Below, piece after piece: positions 8,390 through 17,393 of a stretch of DNA of 64,000 bases. The stretch comes from Natronorubrum halalkaliphilum (GTDB lineage Archaea > Halobacteriota > Halobacteria > Halobacteriales > Natrialbaceae). Position 1 is the stretch's first letter, and every line of letters begins with the position of its first letter. The position numbers were made by a program, and so were the translations under genes. The stretch spans positions 62,001 to 126,000 of the forward strand of contig NZ_WUYX01000015.1 in assembly GCF_009834785.1 (NCBI RefSeq), in the 5' to 3' direction. The notes under the pieces were generated by a model. It was not told the origin of the DNA and did no database searches. It was given only the letters and a program-made list of their open reading frames with translations.

Positions 8390-9091
8390 TCACTCGAGTG
8401 CGAGCGTCCACGAGCCGTCTGCGTCGACGTCGATCCAGCCGAACCCGTCGTAGTTGAACGTCGATTCGGCCTCGTCGTCGGTCGTTTCGACGATCCGTTC
8501 GTCGGACGCGACCGCCATCGAGTACACGCGGGCTCGGAACGCGTCGTCGCCGTCGTGGGAGACCACTGCGGTATGTCGGTCCCCACCGTCGAAATCGACT
8601 GGGCCGACGACGGACGGGACGTCGGCTGCAAACTCCCGCGGGAGAGCGTAGCCCTCGGTCGCTCGGGGCTGGTTCACTTCGAGACGCCACGGGCCGTCGG
8701 CCTCGAATTCGACGGTGTACGGTCCCGAGGCGAGCGAGCGGGCGGCTTTTCCCTCGTACTCGCCGTCCGTGTCGAAAACGACTGCTTCGTCCTCACCTCG
8801 GAGTGTGACCCGAAACGACGAGTCGCCGCCGTGGGCGCCCTCGACGACGGCGACGCCGCCCTCGAGGTCGACGCTCTCGAGGGAATTGCCGGAACCGCTC
8901 AAGATCTGGATTTCCGGCTGCTCGACCGCGGGTTCGTCGGGGGACGTCCCGTCGTCCGTCTCCTCGCTGTCCTCGGCGTCGCCGTCCGTTTCGGCTGGCT
9001 GTTCCCCGGTTTTGGCGGTCTCGTCGGCACAGCCGGCGACGAGCGTTGCGACGCTTCCAGCGGTTCCCAGTACTACCTGTCGTCTGTTCAC
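8390..9091 (-). CDS. Predicted lipoprotein of unknown function
   Basis: A 233-residue secreted protein. The N-terminus MNRRQVVLGTAGSVATLVAGC has twin arginines, a hydrophobic stretch and a lipobox with Cys21, so export by the Tat route and lipid anchoring are likely. Residues 22-60 are an acidic, low-complexity linker. The remainder is predicted beta-rich with Trp/Gly-containing strands and two similar halves (PYTVEFEADGPWRLEV and FGWIDVDADGSWTLALE), suggesting a duplicated beta-sandwich. I do not recognise a named family. A TATA-like GCTTTTC lies about 27 bases before the start. Not obviously linked to its neighbours. Confidence 0.8.
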   Translation of the reverse strand: MNRRQVVLGTAGSVATLVAGCADETAKTGEQPAETDGDAEDSEETDDGTSPDEPAVEQPEIQILSGSGNSLESVDLEGGVAVVEGAHGGDSSFRVTLRGEDEAVVFDTDGEYEGKAARSLASGPYTVEFEADGPWRLEVNQPRATEGYALPREFAADVPSVVGPVDFDGGDRHTAVVSHDGDDAFRARVYSMAVASDERIVETTDDEAESTFNYDGFGWIDVDADGSWTLALE

Positions 9092-9247
9092 GATCCCGTG
9101 AATATCATCGATCCGGAAAAGCGTTCGCGCCTTCTGCAGGACTCGAGATTTCGCGCCTGCTCCCGTCGTTTGCGTCTATCGATACGCGGCCGAGGGTCGA
9201 CAGTCGCGGACAGTAACCGATTTCCCCTCACGGTCAAACCCGGTCAT

Positions 9248-9811
9248 ATGGAGTACGTCCCTCGAGAGCGCGTTCCTCATCTCACCGCGGTATTGAGCGT
9301 CGTCTCGCTGGCGGTCGTCTTCGCGGCTGCGGGCGGCCGGATTCCGCCCTCGACGGTCCCGGCAGCCCCGGAGTGGTTTCTCGGTCTGATCCCACACGTC
9401 AACGTCCTCATCAGCGCGACGGCGATCGGGACGATTACGCTGGGCTGGCGAGCGATCCGCCGCGGACAGGTCGACAGACACCGCGTCGCGATGCTTGCCT
9501 CCTTCGGGCTGTTCGCGGCCTTCCTCACGCTCTATCTTTACCGGCTGGTCGCGACCGGCGGCCCGCAGCCGTTTCCCGGGCCCGACGCGATCTACCAGTT
9601 CGTCTACCTCCCGGTCCTCGCGATCCACATCTTCCTCGCGGTCGTCTGCGTGCCGCTGGTCTACTACGCCCTGCTGCTCGCGTTCGCCTATCCAGTCGAG
9701 GAACTGTACCAGACTAACCACGCTCGCTTCGGTCGGATCGCCGCAAGCCTCTGGTTGATCTCGTTCTCGCTGGGGATCGTCGTTTACGTCCTGTTGCACG
9801 TCACGTACTGA
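9248..9811 (+). CDS. DUF420 family membrane protein
   Basis: A 187-residue integral membrane protein with five predicted TM segments (around residues 10-28, 43-60, 75-95, 115-140 and 160-182). The pattern HVNVLISATAIGTITLGWRAIRRGQVDRHRVAM, with later conserved His residues (LAIHIF), matches DUF420, a family often found with cytochrome-oxidase assembly genes (CtaG/CtaM-like). No respiratory gene is adjacent here. The start at 9248 is used because the frame upstream is antisense to the lipoprotein gene and carries no membrane-protein signal. Role unknown; a link to respiratory-chain assembly is only a family-level guess. Confidence 0.85.
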   Translation: MEYVPRERVPHLTAVLSVVSLAVVFAAAGGRIPPSTVPAAPEWFLGLIPHVNVLISATAIGTITLGWRAIRRGQVDRHRVAMLASFGLFAAFLTLYLYRLVATGGPQPFPGPDAIYQFVYLPVLAIHIFLAVVCVPLVYYALLLAFAYPVEELYQTNHARFGRIAASLWLISFSLGIVVYVLLHVTY

Positions 9812-10108
9812 CCGATATTGACCGACTCGAACGATAGGACGATCAGTCCACCGACGGGGCGAGGACACCCTTCTCCGGTCGGCGCGGTTCGAGCAACGCC
9901 GGCGCTTCGGCCGCCCCCGTCAGGGGATACCGGCGGGCGGATCGTTGTCCGCTCTCGAGGCCCCCAGAACCGGTACCGTGTCCACTCCGGTATTTGAACT
10001 CGCCTACCGTCCTCGAGCGCCGTGGTTACCGTCGGCGTCGTGAACGGCGAGCAAGCCAGTCGAAACCACAGGAAAAGGAATCCTCGAACGCGGCGAACGG
10101 GACGAACT
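9812..10108. other. Gap without a recognisable gene
   Basis: The stretch between the DUF420 gene and palindromic element D holds no ORF with a start codon, haloarchaeal codon pattern and family match. A minus-strand frame ending at 9842 is open for about 50 codons but lacks a start; I could not support it as a gene. Confidence 0.5.
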
Positions 10109-10191
10109 CATACGGTTTGCTGTAACGTTTACCGGTGGGACCGCAAGCCGTCTTGCGGCCCCGTCGGAAATGGCTGAGAGCAGACAGTATC
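10109..10191. repeat. Palindromic element D, about 83 bp
   Basis: The left arm CATACGGTTTGCTGTAACG (10109-10127) is shared with element C at 29438. The centre is a strong hairpin, CCGCAAG/CTTGCGG (10141-10147 and 10152-10158), with flanking GGG/CCC. The right end, ACAGTATCA, resembles the ends of elements A and B. The minus-strand purF stop codon TGA (10190-10192) falls on the right boundary. Candidate mobile palindrome or non-autonomous element that could also serve as a purF terminator. Confidence 0.6.
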
Positions 10192-11701
10192 AGTCGTCGG
10201 CGTGCAGGGGCTGTCCGCCAACGTCGGGGCGGGTGACGTCGCGGTCGGTCTCCTCGCCCTCGATATCGTAGGGGTACTCGCCGGTCACGCAGCCGAGACA
10301 GAGATCGAGCCGGTCGTTCCCGAGGACCTCGGCGACGGCGTCGGTGGAGAGATACGCGAGACTGTCGGCGTCGATGGTGTCGCGGATCTCGTCGGTCGTC
10401 TTGTCCGAGGCGATGAGCTCCTCGCGGGTCGCCATGTTGATCCCCATGTAACACGGGGCGACGATCTCCGGCGCGCCGATGCGGACGTGGACTTCCTCGG
10501 CACCGCAGTCTTTCAAGAGCTGGACCAATTGCGTGGAGGTCGTGCCGCGGACGATACTGTCGTCGATGACCGTGACGGTCTTGCCCTCGATGGTGGACTT
10601 GATCGGGTTCAGTTTCAGGCGAACGGCGCGCTCGCGTTCGTCCTGGGTCGGCATGATGAACGTCCGGCCGACGTACCGGTTTTTCATCAGGCCCTCGGCG
10701 AATTCGACGCCGTCGTCGTCTTCGTCGCGGGGCTCGCCGTCGGCCGTCGTCTCGCTGGCCGCGTCGGCGTAGCCCGAGGCGAACGCACGTCCGGAGTCGG
10801 GGACCGGCATCACGACGTCGGTCTCGACGCCGCTTTCGGCCCAGAGTTCGCGACCGAGGTTGCGACGGGCCTCGTAGACCAGCGTCCCGTCGATAACGCT
10901 GTCCGGTCGGGCGAAGTAGACGTGCTCGAAGAAGCAGTGGGCCGTATTCTCGTTCTCGACGAGCTGGTAGGAGTCAAAACCCTGTCCATCCTCCTGAAGG
11001 ACGACGAGCTCGCCGGGCCGAACGTCGCGGACGAGTTCGCCGTCTAAGGTGTCGATCGCCGCGGATTCGGAGGCCAGCATGTAGCCGTCCTCGAGTTCCC
11101 CGATACAGAGCGGCCGATTGCCCTGCGGGTCGCGAACGCCGAGGATCGTATCGTCGTGGCTGATCGCCAGCGCATAGGAGCCGTGGATTCGCCCCATCGT
11201 CCGCTTGACCGCGCGCACGAGATCCTCCTCGAGCAGGTTGCGAGCGAGGTCGTGGGCGATGACCTCGGTGTCGCCGTCGCTGGTGAAGGCGTGGCCCACG
11301 GCCGCGAGTTCGTCGCGGATCTCGTCGGCGTTGACGAGGTTGCCGTTGTGGCTTAAGCCAAGCGAGCCGCTCTTAAAGGAGACGGAGAACGGCTGTGCAC
11401 AGGATGTGTCGACGGAGCCGGCCGTCGGATACCGCACGTGACCGATCCCTGCCGGCCCGTTGAGCGCGTCGAGGTCGCCCTCTCCGAAGGCGTCGCCGAC
11501 GAGTCCCATCTCGACGTGGCTGTGCTGTTGGAAACCGTCGTGCGTGACGATCCCGGCCGATTCCTGGCCGCGATGCTGGAGTGCATAGAGCGCGTAATAC
11601 AACGGTCGTGCCGCGTCTCGACCGTCCAGTGAGACGCCGACGACGCCGCACTTTTCGGTCATTCCTGTTCGCCGGGGAGTTTCGCCCCGCCCATCAGTCA
11701 T
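10190..11701 (-). CDS. purF: Amidophosphoribosyltransferase
   Basis: First committed enzyme of purine synthesis: PRPP plus glutamine gives phosphoribosylamine. 503 residues. The glutaminase domain has the catalytic Cys in TEKCGVVGV (Cys18, exposed after propeptide removal), then ALQHRGQESAGI, GHVRYPTAGS, LSHNGNLVN and TSDGDTEV. The transferase domain has the PRPP loop VTVIDDSIVRGTTS. CLGC near the C-terminus is a possible metal or cluster site, as in Bacillus-type PurF. The start at 11701 (MTDGRGETPRRTGM) is chosen because a minus-strand TATA box (11725-11733) lies 28 bases before it; an ATG 39 bases downstream would also retain the Cys. The 3' end abuts palindromic element D. Single-gene unit. 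Confidence 0.97.
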   Translation of the reverse strand: MTDGRGETPRRTGMTEKCGVVGVSLDGRDAARPLYYALYALQHRGQESAGIVTHDGFQQHSHVEMGLVGDAFGEGDLDALNGPAGIGHVRYPTAGSVDTSCAQPFSVSFKSGSLGLSHNGNLVNADEIRDELAAVGHAFTSDGDTEVIAHDLARNLLEEDLVRAVKRTMGRIHGSYALAISHDDTILGVRDPQGNRPLCIGELEDGYMLASESAAIDTLDGELVRDVRPGELVVLQEDGQGFDSYQLVENENTAHCFFEHVYFARPDSVIDGTLVYEARRNLGRELWAESGVETDVVMPVPDSGRAFASGYADAASETTADGEPRDEDDDGVEFAEGLMKNRYVGRTFIMPTQDERERAVRLKLNPIKSTIEGKTVTVIDDSIVRGTTSTQLVQLLKDCGAEEVHVRIGAPEIVAPCYMGINMATREELIASDKTTDEIRDTIDADSLAYLSTDAVAEVLGNDRLDLCLGCVTGEYPYDIEGEETDRDVTRPDVGGQPLHADD

Positions 11702-11724
11702 GGACGAGAGTAGGCGGCCGAGTC

Positions 11725-11733
11725 GATAAAAAT
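11725..11733 (-). promoter_or_regulatory. purF TATA box
   Basis: ATTTTTATC on the minus strand is centred 28 bases upstream of the ATG at 11701. This indicates a leaderless purF transcript and decides between the candidate starts. Confidence 0.6.
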
Positions 11734-11936
11734 CCTCGTGTTTGTGCTTCCCCGCTGGCCGTCGTGACTTAGTGTTATACACGTTCTTGAATATGATCTA
11801 GAACTACCGAAGATCGCCGGTCCTCACGAGACAACCCAGAACGGCGACCGGAACGACACGCGGAGCGCCGTCGAGAGACCGACCGACACCGGCCCCCCTC
11901 CGATGCACAGTGTTCAAGACGGTTCCCTCGAACCCC

Positions 11937-13724
11937 ATGAGTATGCGACTCGAGGAGTACTGGGGAGTCGGCCCGAAGACGCGGGAAACGCTGGTCGAGG
12001 AGTTGGGGAACGAACGGGCGATCCGGGCGATCGAATCGGGCGACGTACGGACGCTCTCGGACGCCGGACTCGCTCGCGGCCGAGCGACGCGTATCCTGCG
12101 GCGAGCGACGGGTGGAGCCGGAATGGACGTCCTGGCGACGGGCGACGCGCGGTCGGCGTACAAGGAACTGCTCGATCTGGCGGTCGAACACGCCGTTACC
12201 CAGCGCGCGGCCGACCGGATCCGAGTGTTGACGCCGTTGACGACCCGCGAAGCCATGACGGATCGACTGGTCGACGTGATCGCGGCCCGCGACGCGTGGG
12301 CGACGCTCGAGGAGAGTGATCGGAACGCGGTCCTCGACGCCTACGAACGATACGACGAGCGCGACGGAAGCGAACACGCGGCCGTCGAGGCCGCGCTCGC
12401 CTTGCTCGAGGCCGGCGTCGATTCGGGGCCGTTCGCGGCGATCGCCGACCTCGAACCCGAGCGACTCGAGGAGGCGGCCGAAGCGCTTGCAGCACTCGAC
12501 GGAGGCCGCGTGCTCGAGGGTGCGGACGAGGAACTCGATCGTCTGCGGTCGGCGCTGGGCACGGTCGAAGACATGGACGCGAACGCCCTCGAGTTGATCG
12601 AGGAGTTGCGGGACGACGGCGTCCGCGACGTCGCCCAGTTCCGGGACGCCTTCGAGGATCGGCTGCTCGCCGAGACCGACGTGACGATCGACCAGGTTCG
12701 GAGCGCGATGCCGGCCGACGCGACCGATGCGACGGACTTCGTCGGCGCGACGTTGCGGACCCTTCGGAGCGACCTCACCGGCGCGATCGACGAACGCGAG
12801 GTGCTGGTCGCGAGCGATCTCAAGGGGACGCTCGCGGAGAATCGCGACGCCGTCGATCGGGCGGTCGGGGCCGTCGACGACATTGCACTGCATCTCTCGC
12901 TCGCCCGCTTTGCGCTGGCTTATGACTGTACGCGTCCGGCGTTCACCGCTGGACAGGACGCCGCCGTCTCGGTCGTCAACGCGCGCAATCTCACGCTCGC
13001 GGCTCGCGACGACGAGGCCGTACAGGACGTGACCTACGCGCTCGGCGACCACGGGGTCGACGACGTTCCGGCGAGCGTCAACGCCGTTCCCGGCGAGGAG
13101 CGGATCTCCGTGCTTACCGGGGCCAACAGCGGCGGGAAGACGACGCTGCTCGAGACGCTGTGTCAGATCGTCCTGCTGGCGATGATGGGGCTGCCCGTCC
13201 CCGCCGACCGGGCCGAAGTGACGCCCGTCGATTCGCTGGTCTTCCACCGGCGGCACGCGAGTTTCAACGCCGGGGTCCTCGAGTCGACGCTGCGCTCGGT
13301 CGTGCCGCCGCTGTCGGACGAGGGGCGGACCCTGATGCTCGTCGACGAGTTCGAGGCGATCACCGAACCCGGGAGTGCGGCGGATCTGCTTCACGGGCTC
13401 GTGACGCTCTCGGTCCAGCGGGATGCACTGGGGGTGTTCGTCACGCACCTCGCGGACGATCTCGAGCCGCTGCCACCGGAAGCGCGCGTCGATGGCATCT
13501 TCGCGGAGGGGCTAAACCCCGACCTCGAGTTACTGGTCGACTACCAGCCCCGCTTCGACACCGTCGGCCGATCGACGCCGGAATTCATCGTCTCGCGACT
13601 CGTCGCGAACGCCGACGGGCGGGGCGAACGCGCGGGGTTCGAGACGCTCGCAGAGGCGGTCGGCAACGACATCGTCCAGCGGACGCTGGCCGACGCCCGC
13701 TGGAGCGAGGGCGAGGGCGACTGA
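11937..13724 (+). CDS. MutS-related ATPase with N-terminal HhH (MutS5-like)
   Basis: A 595-residue DNA-binding ATPase. The N-terminus has a helix-hairpin-helix-like segment (YWGVGPKTRETLVEELG). The middle is helical and corresponds to a MutS core/lever region; no mismatch-recognition domain (Phe-x-Glu) is seen. The C-terminal ABC-type ATPase has Walker A GANSGGKTT, a signature-like region (HASFNAGVLESTLRSVV), and Walker B LMLVDEFEAI followed by a His switch (FVTHLADDL). Haloarchaea carry such proteins besides the true MutS1, often named MutS5; roles in mismatch repair are unproven. Starts at 11937 and 11943 are both possible. It converges with the DUF6735-like gene, whose end directly abuts its stop codon. 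Confidence 0.85.
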   Translation: MSMRLEEYWGVGPKTRETLVEELGNERAIRAIESGDVRTLSDAGLARGRATRILRRATGGAGMDVLATGDARSAYKELLDLAVEHAVTQRAADRIRVLTPLTTREAMTDRLVDVIAARDAWATLEESDRNAVLDAYERYDERDGSEHAAVEAALALLEAGVDSGPFAAIADLEPERLEEAAEALAALDGGRVLEGADEELDRLRSALGTVEDMDANALELIEELRDDGVRDVAQFRDAFEDRLLAETDVTIDQVRSAMPADATDATDFVGATLRTLRSDLTGAIDEREVLVASDLKGTLAENRDAVDRAVGAVDDIALHLSLARFALAYDCTRPAFTAGQDAAVSVVNARNLTLAARDDEAVQDVTYALGDHGVDDVPASVNAVPGEERISVLTGANSGGKTTLLETLCQIVLLAMMGLPVPADRAEVTPVDSLVFHRRHASFNAGVLESTLRSVVPPLSDEGRTLMLVDEFEAITEPGSAADLLHGLVTLSVQRDALGVFVTHLADDLEPLPPEARVDGIFAEGLNPDLELLVDYQPRFDTVGRSTPEFIVSRLVANADGRGERAGFETLAEAVGNDIVQRTLADARWSEGEGD

Positions 13725-14345
13725 TCACCGCGGGTCGCCGTCCTCTTCGTCTCCCAGTTCGCCTCCGTCTCGTCCCCGTCCCCGTCCGACGCCGTCTTCG
13801 CGCCACCTGTCCGGCGTCGGCGTATACGAGCCGTCGTCTCGAGCCGGTTCGTCCTCGTCGTCGCCGTAGGTGTAGACGGTTCCGTTCTCGTCTTCGCAGA
13901 CTCGCGCCTCGAGGTACGCCTGGGCCGCCCGCCGCGAGAGCGCGCCCATTTCGATGATATCCACGAGCGTGGTCTTGATCGCTCGAAACCACGTCCGGAC
14001 TCGGCGGTCGGCGACGTCGCCGTCGATGCCGACGATCGCGCCGCGTCCGCCGTTCCGACCGTCGCCCCACTCGAGCCAGCAAACGCGGAAGGGAGCGACG
14101 TCGTAGTCGTCGCCGGGGGTGACGAGATACAGCGCCTCGTGGACGCAGGGGTCGAGGTAGTTCGTGAGGATACGCTCGCGAGCGATCGAGTCCGCGAGCA
14201 GGTCGGCGTCGATTTCGCCGTCGGCCAGCGGCGTCTCGGCGCTGATCCGGTCGCCGAGATTGATCTCTTCGCCGCCCCAGTGGCTGTACCGCAGGTCGTA
14301 GAGTCGATCCGGGCGACGGTAGGCGACGAGCGCTCTATGCCCCAT
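13725..14345 (-). CDS. Haloarchaeal conserved protein, DUF6735-like
   Basis: A 206-residue protein. The N-terminus MGHRALVAYRRPDRLYDLRY plus SHWGG is a hallmark of a halophile-specific family that I believe is DUF6735; no biochemical function is known. It then has an alpha/beta region (SIARERILTNYLDPCVHEALYLV...FRVCWLEW) with a helix carrying MGALSRRAAQAYLEARV, and ends in an acidic and arginine/glycine-rich low-complexity tail (from about residue 165). The start at 14345 is chosen because the homologous N-terminus begins there; upstream extension is Arg/Ser-rich antisense-like sequence. The stop touches the end of the MutS-like gene (convergent, zero spacing). Confidence 0.75.
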   Translation of the reverse strand: MGHRALVAYRRPDRLYDLRYSHWGGEEINLGDRISAETPLADGEIDADLLADSIARERILTNYLDPCVHEALYLVTPGDDYDVAPFRVCWLEWGDGRNGGRGAIVGIDGDVADRRVRTWFRAIKTTLVDIIEMGALSRRAAQAYLEARVCEDENGTVYTYGDDEDEPARDDGSYTPTPDRWREDGVGRGRGRDGGELGDEEDGDPR

Positions 14346-14517
14346 CGTCCCTCCGGCACGAGGACGGTTCGTAACTGTGTGCGATCTGCGTTCGACGCGG
14401 GAGACGAATCCGAGACTCCATCGACGGTGCTGGTCGCCCGTCCGTACTTGAACCTCCGGATCGTTACCCTTCCTCCTCAAACGAAACAGAACCGTCGAAG
14501 ATCCCCGTCGCTGGACG

Positions 14518-14685
14518 TCACTCGGGCCTGAACTCGAAACTTCCTCGTTCGCGAATGTCGATCTCGCCACACTCCGGACAGCGTTCGTGTGCCGTCTCGA
14601 GGACGGTCCCACACGTCGGGCACTGGTATTCGATGCCTTCGGCATCGATCGGCAACGTCTCCTTGAGTCGGTCGAGAAGTCCCAT
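14518..14685 (-). CDS. Small zinc-ribbon protein
   Basis: A 55-residue protein: MGLLDRLKETL, then two Cys pairs, CPTC (residues 22-25) and CPEC (36-39), which form one zinc ribbon, and an acidic tail. It is typical of haloarchaeal micro-proteins with a rubredoxin-like zinc knuckle. The start MGLLDRLKE at 14685 is clear because the upstream extension is Arg-rich non-coding-like sequence. Function unknown; possibly a nucleic-acid or protein-binding adaptor. Confidence 0.8.
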   Translation of the reverse strand: MGLLDRLKETLPIDAEGIEYQCPTCGTVLETAHERCPECGEIDIRERGSFEFRPE

Positions 14686-14828
14686 ACGTCGTTTTCGGGA
14701 ACCGCTGCCGATTAGCAGCGGGCATGCATATGCCACGGGTCTACGGCCCTCGGGCGATTTCAAATCGGCCGGGTAACAGCCAGCATAACGCCGAAATTCC
14801 TGCGTCTCGTAGACGGGCCCGAACCCGA

Positions 14829-15482
14829 ATGGACGCCGAATACGACGCGGTCGTCTTCGACAACGACGGCGTACTGACGACACCGACAGATCGGGAGGTA
14901 CTGGTCGAGGCGATACACACCGCTTTCGAGACGGTCGGCGTGACCAATCCGTCGGACGATCACGTCCGGACATTGATGGGACCGAGCGTCGACTCGCTGT
15001 GCATCCTCGCGGAGACGTACGACGTCGATCCGCAGGAGCTCTGGACGGCCCGCGAACACGCCGCCATCGAGGCGCAACTCGAGGAGATCGAGGCCGGTCG
15101 CAAGCGACTGTACGACGACGTGGCCTCGGTCGCGACCCTCAAGACGGCGACGGCGATCGTCAGCAACAACCAACACGAGACGATCGGCAACATCCTCGAG
15201 CAGTACGAACTCGACTGGATCGACGCCTGGTACGGCCGCGAACCGACCCTCAAGGGGATCGATCGGAAGAAGCCGACGCCGTACTATCTCGAGTTGGCGC
15301 TCGAGGCACTGGACACCGAGGACGCATTGTTCGTCGGCGATAGCTGGGTGGATATCGAAGCGGCCGACACCGCCGGGATCGACGCGGCGTTCCTCCGCCG
15401 CGATCACGTCGAAGGCGTGGGGCTCCCGCGGGAGCCGACCTACGAGATCGAGTCGCTCGAATCGATTTCCGGACTGCTCTGA
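14829..15482 (+). CDS. HAD superfamily hydrolase (phosphoglycolate phosphatase-like)
   Basis: A 217-residue phosphatase of the haloacid dehalogenase superfamily. Motif I is VVFDNDGVLT (catalytic Asp and Asp+2), motif II ATAIVSNNQ, the Lys of motif III lies in KKPTPYY and motif IV is FVGDSWVDIEAADTAG. A helical cap domain (about residues 20-85) places it in subfamily I near Gph/beta-phosphoglucomutase. The start at 14829 (MDAEYDAVVFDNDG) places motif I close to the N-terminus as usual; an earlier in-frame ATG would add an Arg-rich non-family extension. Substrate unknown. Divergent from the zinc-ribbon gene. Confidence 0.88.
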   Translation: MDAEYDAVVFDNDGVLTTPTDREVLVEAIHTAFETVGVTNPSDDHVRTLMGPSVDSLCILAETYDVDPQELWTAREHAAIEAQLEEIEAGRKRLYDDVASVATLKTATAIVSNNQHETIGNILEQYELDWIDAWYGREPTLKGIDRKKPTPYYLELALEALDTEDALFVGDSWVDIEAADTAGIDAAFLRRDHVEGVGLPREPTYEIESLESISGLL

Positions 15483-15733
15483 GGGTTACCCGTCGCGTCG
15501 ACTCGACCCTCGGCGCGCTCCTCGACAGTAGCCTTTATTACTGAACCGCTTGCTCGAGCCAGTGCCAATGCGTTGCCGTCGCTTTCGGGACGTCGAGAGC
15601 GGAGGCCGCGGGACAGCGATCCGAACGTTGCGATCGACGGTGGCTGCGTGTGGAAGGCAAAGCGTAGCGATTGTGGACGGAGATAGTCGCTCGACCCCGA
15701 ACCGTTGAAGGGACACACCACGAACACAGGAGT

Positions 15734-16786
15734 ATGGAACGAACCGGGACGATTCTTCGGGGCCGCGAGTTTGAACCCATCGAGGGGCGAGTCGTAATCG
15801 GCGACGACGGGCGGATCGAGTCGATCGAGGCGGAATCGGTCGAGAGCGACGACATCATCCTCCCGGCGTTCGTCAACGCCCACACCCACATCGGCGACTC
15901 GATCGCGAAGGAAGCAGGTGGTGACGACCGCTCGCTCGAGGAACTGGTCGCACCGCCGGACGGGCTGAAACATCGTCTGCTCCGTGCTGCCTCGCGCGAC
16001 GAACTCGTCGCTGCGATGGGCCAGTCGCTACGGTTTATGGAACGGGCCGGCACCGCGGCCTGCCTCGATTTCCGCGAAGGCGGCGTCGACGGCGTCGAGA
16101 TGCTCGAGGCGGCCGGCGGCGGCCGCGACATCGATGCGCTCTCGTTCGCCCGCGGTTCGATCGACGCGATGCGCGCCGGCGACGGGTTCGGTGCGAGCGG
16201 GGCCAACGACTCCACGTTCGACCGCGAGCGGGACGCAACCCGCGAGGCGGACAAACCCTTCGGCATCCACGCCGGCGAAGTCGACTCGAGCGACATTCAT
16301 CCCGCCCTGGACCTCGAGCCCGATTTTCTGGTCCACATGGTCCATTCCGAACCCGACCATCTCGAGCGCGTCGCCGACCAGGACGTGCCGGTCGTCGTCT
16401 GCCCGCGGTCGAATCTCGTGACGGACGTCGGCCTCTCGCCGTACACCGAACTGAGCGAGCGAACGGCGCTCGCGCTCGGAACGGACAACGTGATGCTCAA
16501 CTCGCCGTCGATGTTCCGGGAGATGGAGTTCCTCGCCAAACTCTCCGAACTGCCCGCCGACGAAATCCTCCGGATGGCGACCTGCAACGGCGCCGATATC
16601 GCCGGCCTCGAGTACGGACTCGTCGAACCGGGACGGGAAGCTCGCTTGCTGGTACTCGACGGAGCGTCGAACAACCTCGTCGGCGCTCGAGATCCCGTCC
16701 GGGCCGTGGTTCGTCGGGCCGGCGTCGACGACGTCCGTGAGGTGATCTACGGCACTGATACTGATTCTGATCTTCACTCGCCGTAA
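15734..16786 (+). CDS. Amidohydrolase superfamily protein
   Basis: A 350-residue metal-dependent hydrolase of the cytosine deaminase/ATZ-TRZ type. Visible motifs: an N-terminal beta-sandwich strand set; PAFVNAHTHIGDS with the two metal-binding His; FGIHAGE with the third metal His; HMVHSEP; NLVTDVGLSPYTEL; and ALGTDNVMLNSPSMFREM with the metal Asp, followed by LVEPGREARLLVLD of the C-terminal sandwich. That is the full metal set of this family, so it is probably active on an amine or cyclic amide, with unknown substrate. The start at 15734 gives the expected N-terminal strand. The 250 bases upstream contain no gene; a poly-AT CTTTATTA box occurs at about 15533. Confidence 0.88.
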   Translation: MERTGTILRGREFEPIEGRVVIGDDGRIESIEAESVESDDIILPAFVNAHTHIGDSIAKEAGGDDRSLEELVAPPDGLKHRLLRAASRDELVAAMGQSLRFMERAGTAACLDFREGGVDGVEMLEAAGGGRDIDALSFARGSIDAMRAGDGFGASGANDSTFDRERDATREADKPFGIHAGEVDSSDIHPALDLEPDFLVHMVHSEPDHLERVADQDVPVVVCPRSNLVTDVGLSPYTELSERTALALGTDNVMLNSPSMFREMEFLAKLSELPADEILRMATCNGADIAGLEYGLVEPGREARLLVLDGASNNLVGARDPVRAVVRRAGVDDVREVIYGTDTDSDLHSP

Positions 16787-16846
16787 CGCCTGGTTTCGGA
16801 CACGTGTCCATTATCTTCGCGATGATCTGCCCGCGCTCCGGCAACA

Positions 16847-16855
16847 CTATTATAG
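16847..16855 (+). promoter_or_regulatory. TATA box of the UspA gene
   Basis: CTATTATAG is centred about 31 bases before the ATG at 16882, giving a transcript start around 16878. This rules out the in-frame ATG at 16867, which would lie upstream of the transcript start. Confidence 0.6.
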
Positions 16856-16881
16856 GAGAAGATTGTATGTTACCACATAGC

Positions 16882-17355
16882 ATGTACGAATGCATCCTCG
16901 TCCCGACCGACGGATCGCCGGAGGTCGAACGCGCCCTCGAGTACGCGTTCGATCTGGCCCGCGCCCACGATGCGCGGGTTCGGGCGATTTACGTCGTCAA
17001 CGCCGCCAGTTACGGTGGGTTGCCGATGGAAACGGCCTGGGAGGGGATCAGCGGCGCGCTCCGCGAGGAAGGGGAGGCGGCCGTCCGCCGGGTCGAAGAA
17101 CTCGCGCCGGACGATATCGCGGTCGAAACGGCGGTTCTCGAGGGCGAGCCCAGTCGCGTCATCGTCGAGCACGCCCAGCCCGACCGGTGTGAACTCGTCG
17201 TGATGGGCACACACGGCCGCGGCGGGATCGACCGACTCCTGCTCGGGAGCGTGACGGAACGCGTCGTCCGCCGCGCGCCGGTCCCGGTGCTGACGGTACA
17301 GGTCGACCAGACGGAGACGGAGGACCAACGAGAGAAACAGATGGCCGTCGAGTGA
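16882..17355 (+). CDS. Universal stress protein, UspA family
   Basis: A 157-residue UspA-type nucleotide-binding protein. It opens with MYECILVPTDGSPEVERALEYAFDLA and ends with the ATP-binding signature GTHGRGGIDRLLLGSVTERVVRRAPVPVLTV (G-2x-G-9x-GS). It is a cytoplasmic homodimer expected to respond to stress; the ATP-binding residues are intact. The promoter position supports 16882 as start. It lies 95 bases after the amidohydrolase gene on the same strand but has its own promoter. Confidence 0.93.
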   Translation: MYECILVPTDGSPEVERALEYAFDLARAHDARVRAIYVVNAASYGGLPMETAWEGISGALREEGEAAVRRVEELAPDDIAVETAVLEGEPSRVIVEHAQPDRCELVVMGTHGRGGIDRLLLGSVTERVVRRAPVPVLTVQVDQTETEDQREKQMAVE

Positions 17356-17393
17356 GCGGCGTTTTCGCTCGGACAAATAAGACGATCGGGAGA

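Noticed and set aside
9843-10020. Minus-strand frame near 9843-10000
   Set aside because: Open for about 50 codons but without a start codon; composition is not convincing.
11775-13448. A 557-codon minus-strand frame opposite the MutS-like gene
   Set aside because: It is Arg/Gln/His-rich and motif-free, whereas the plus-strand frame has clear Walker A and B motifs.
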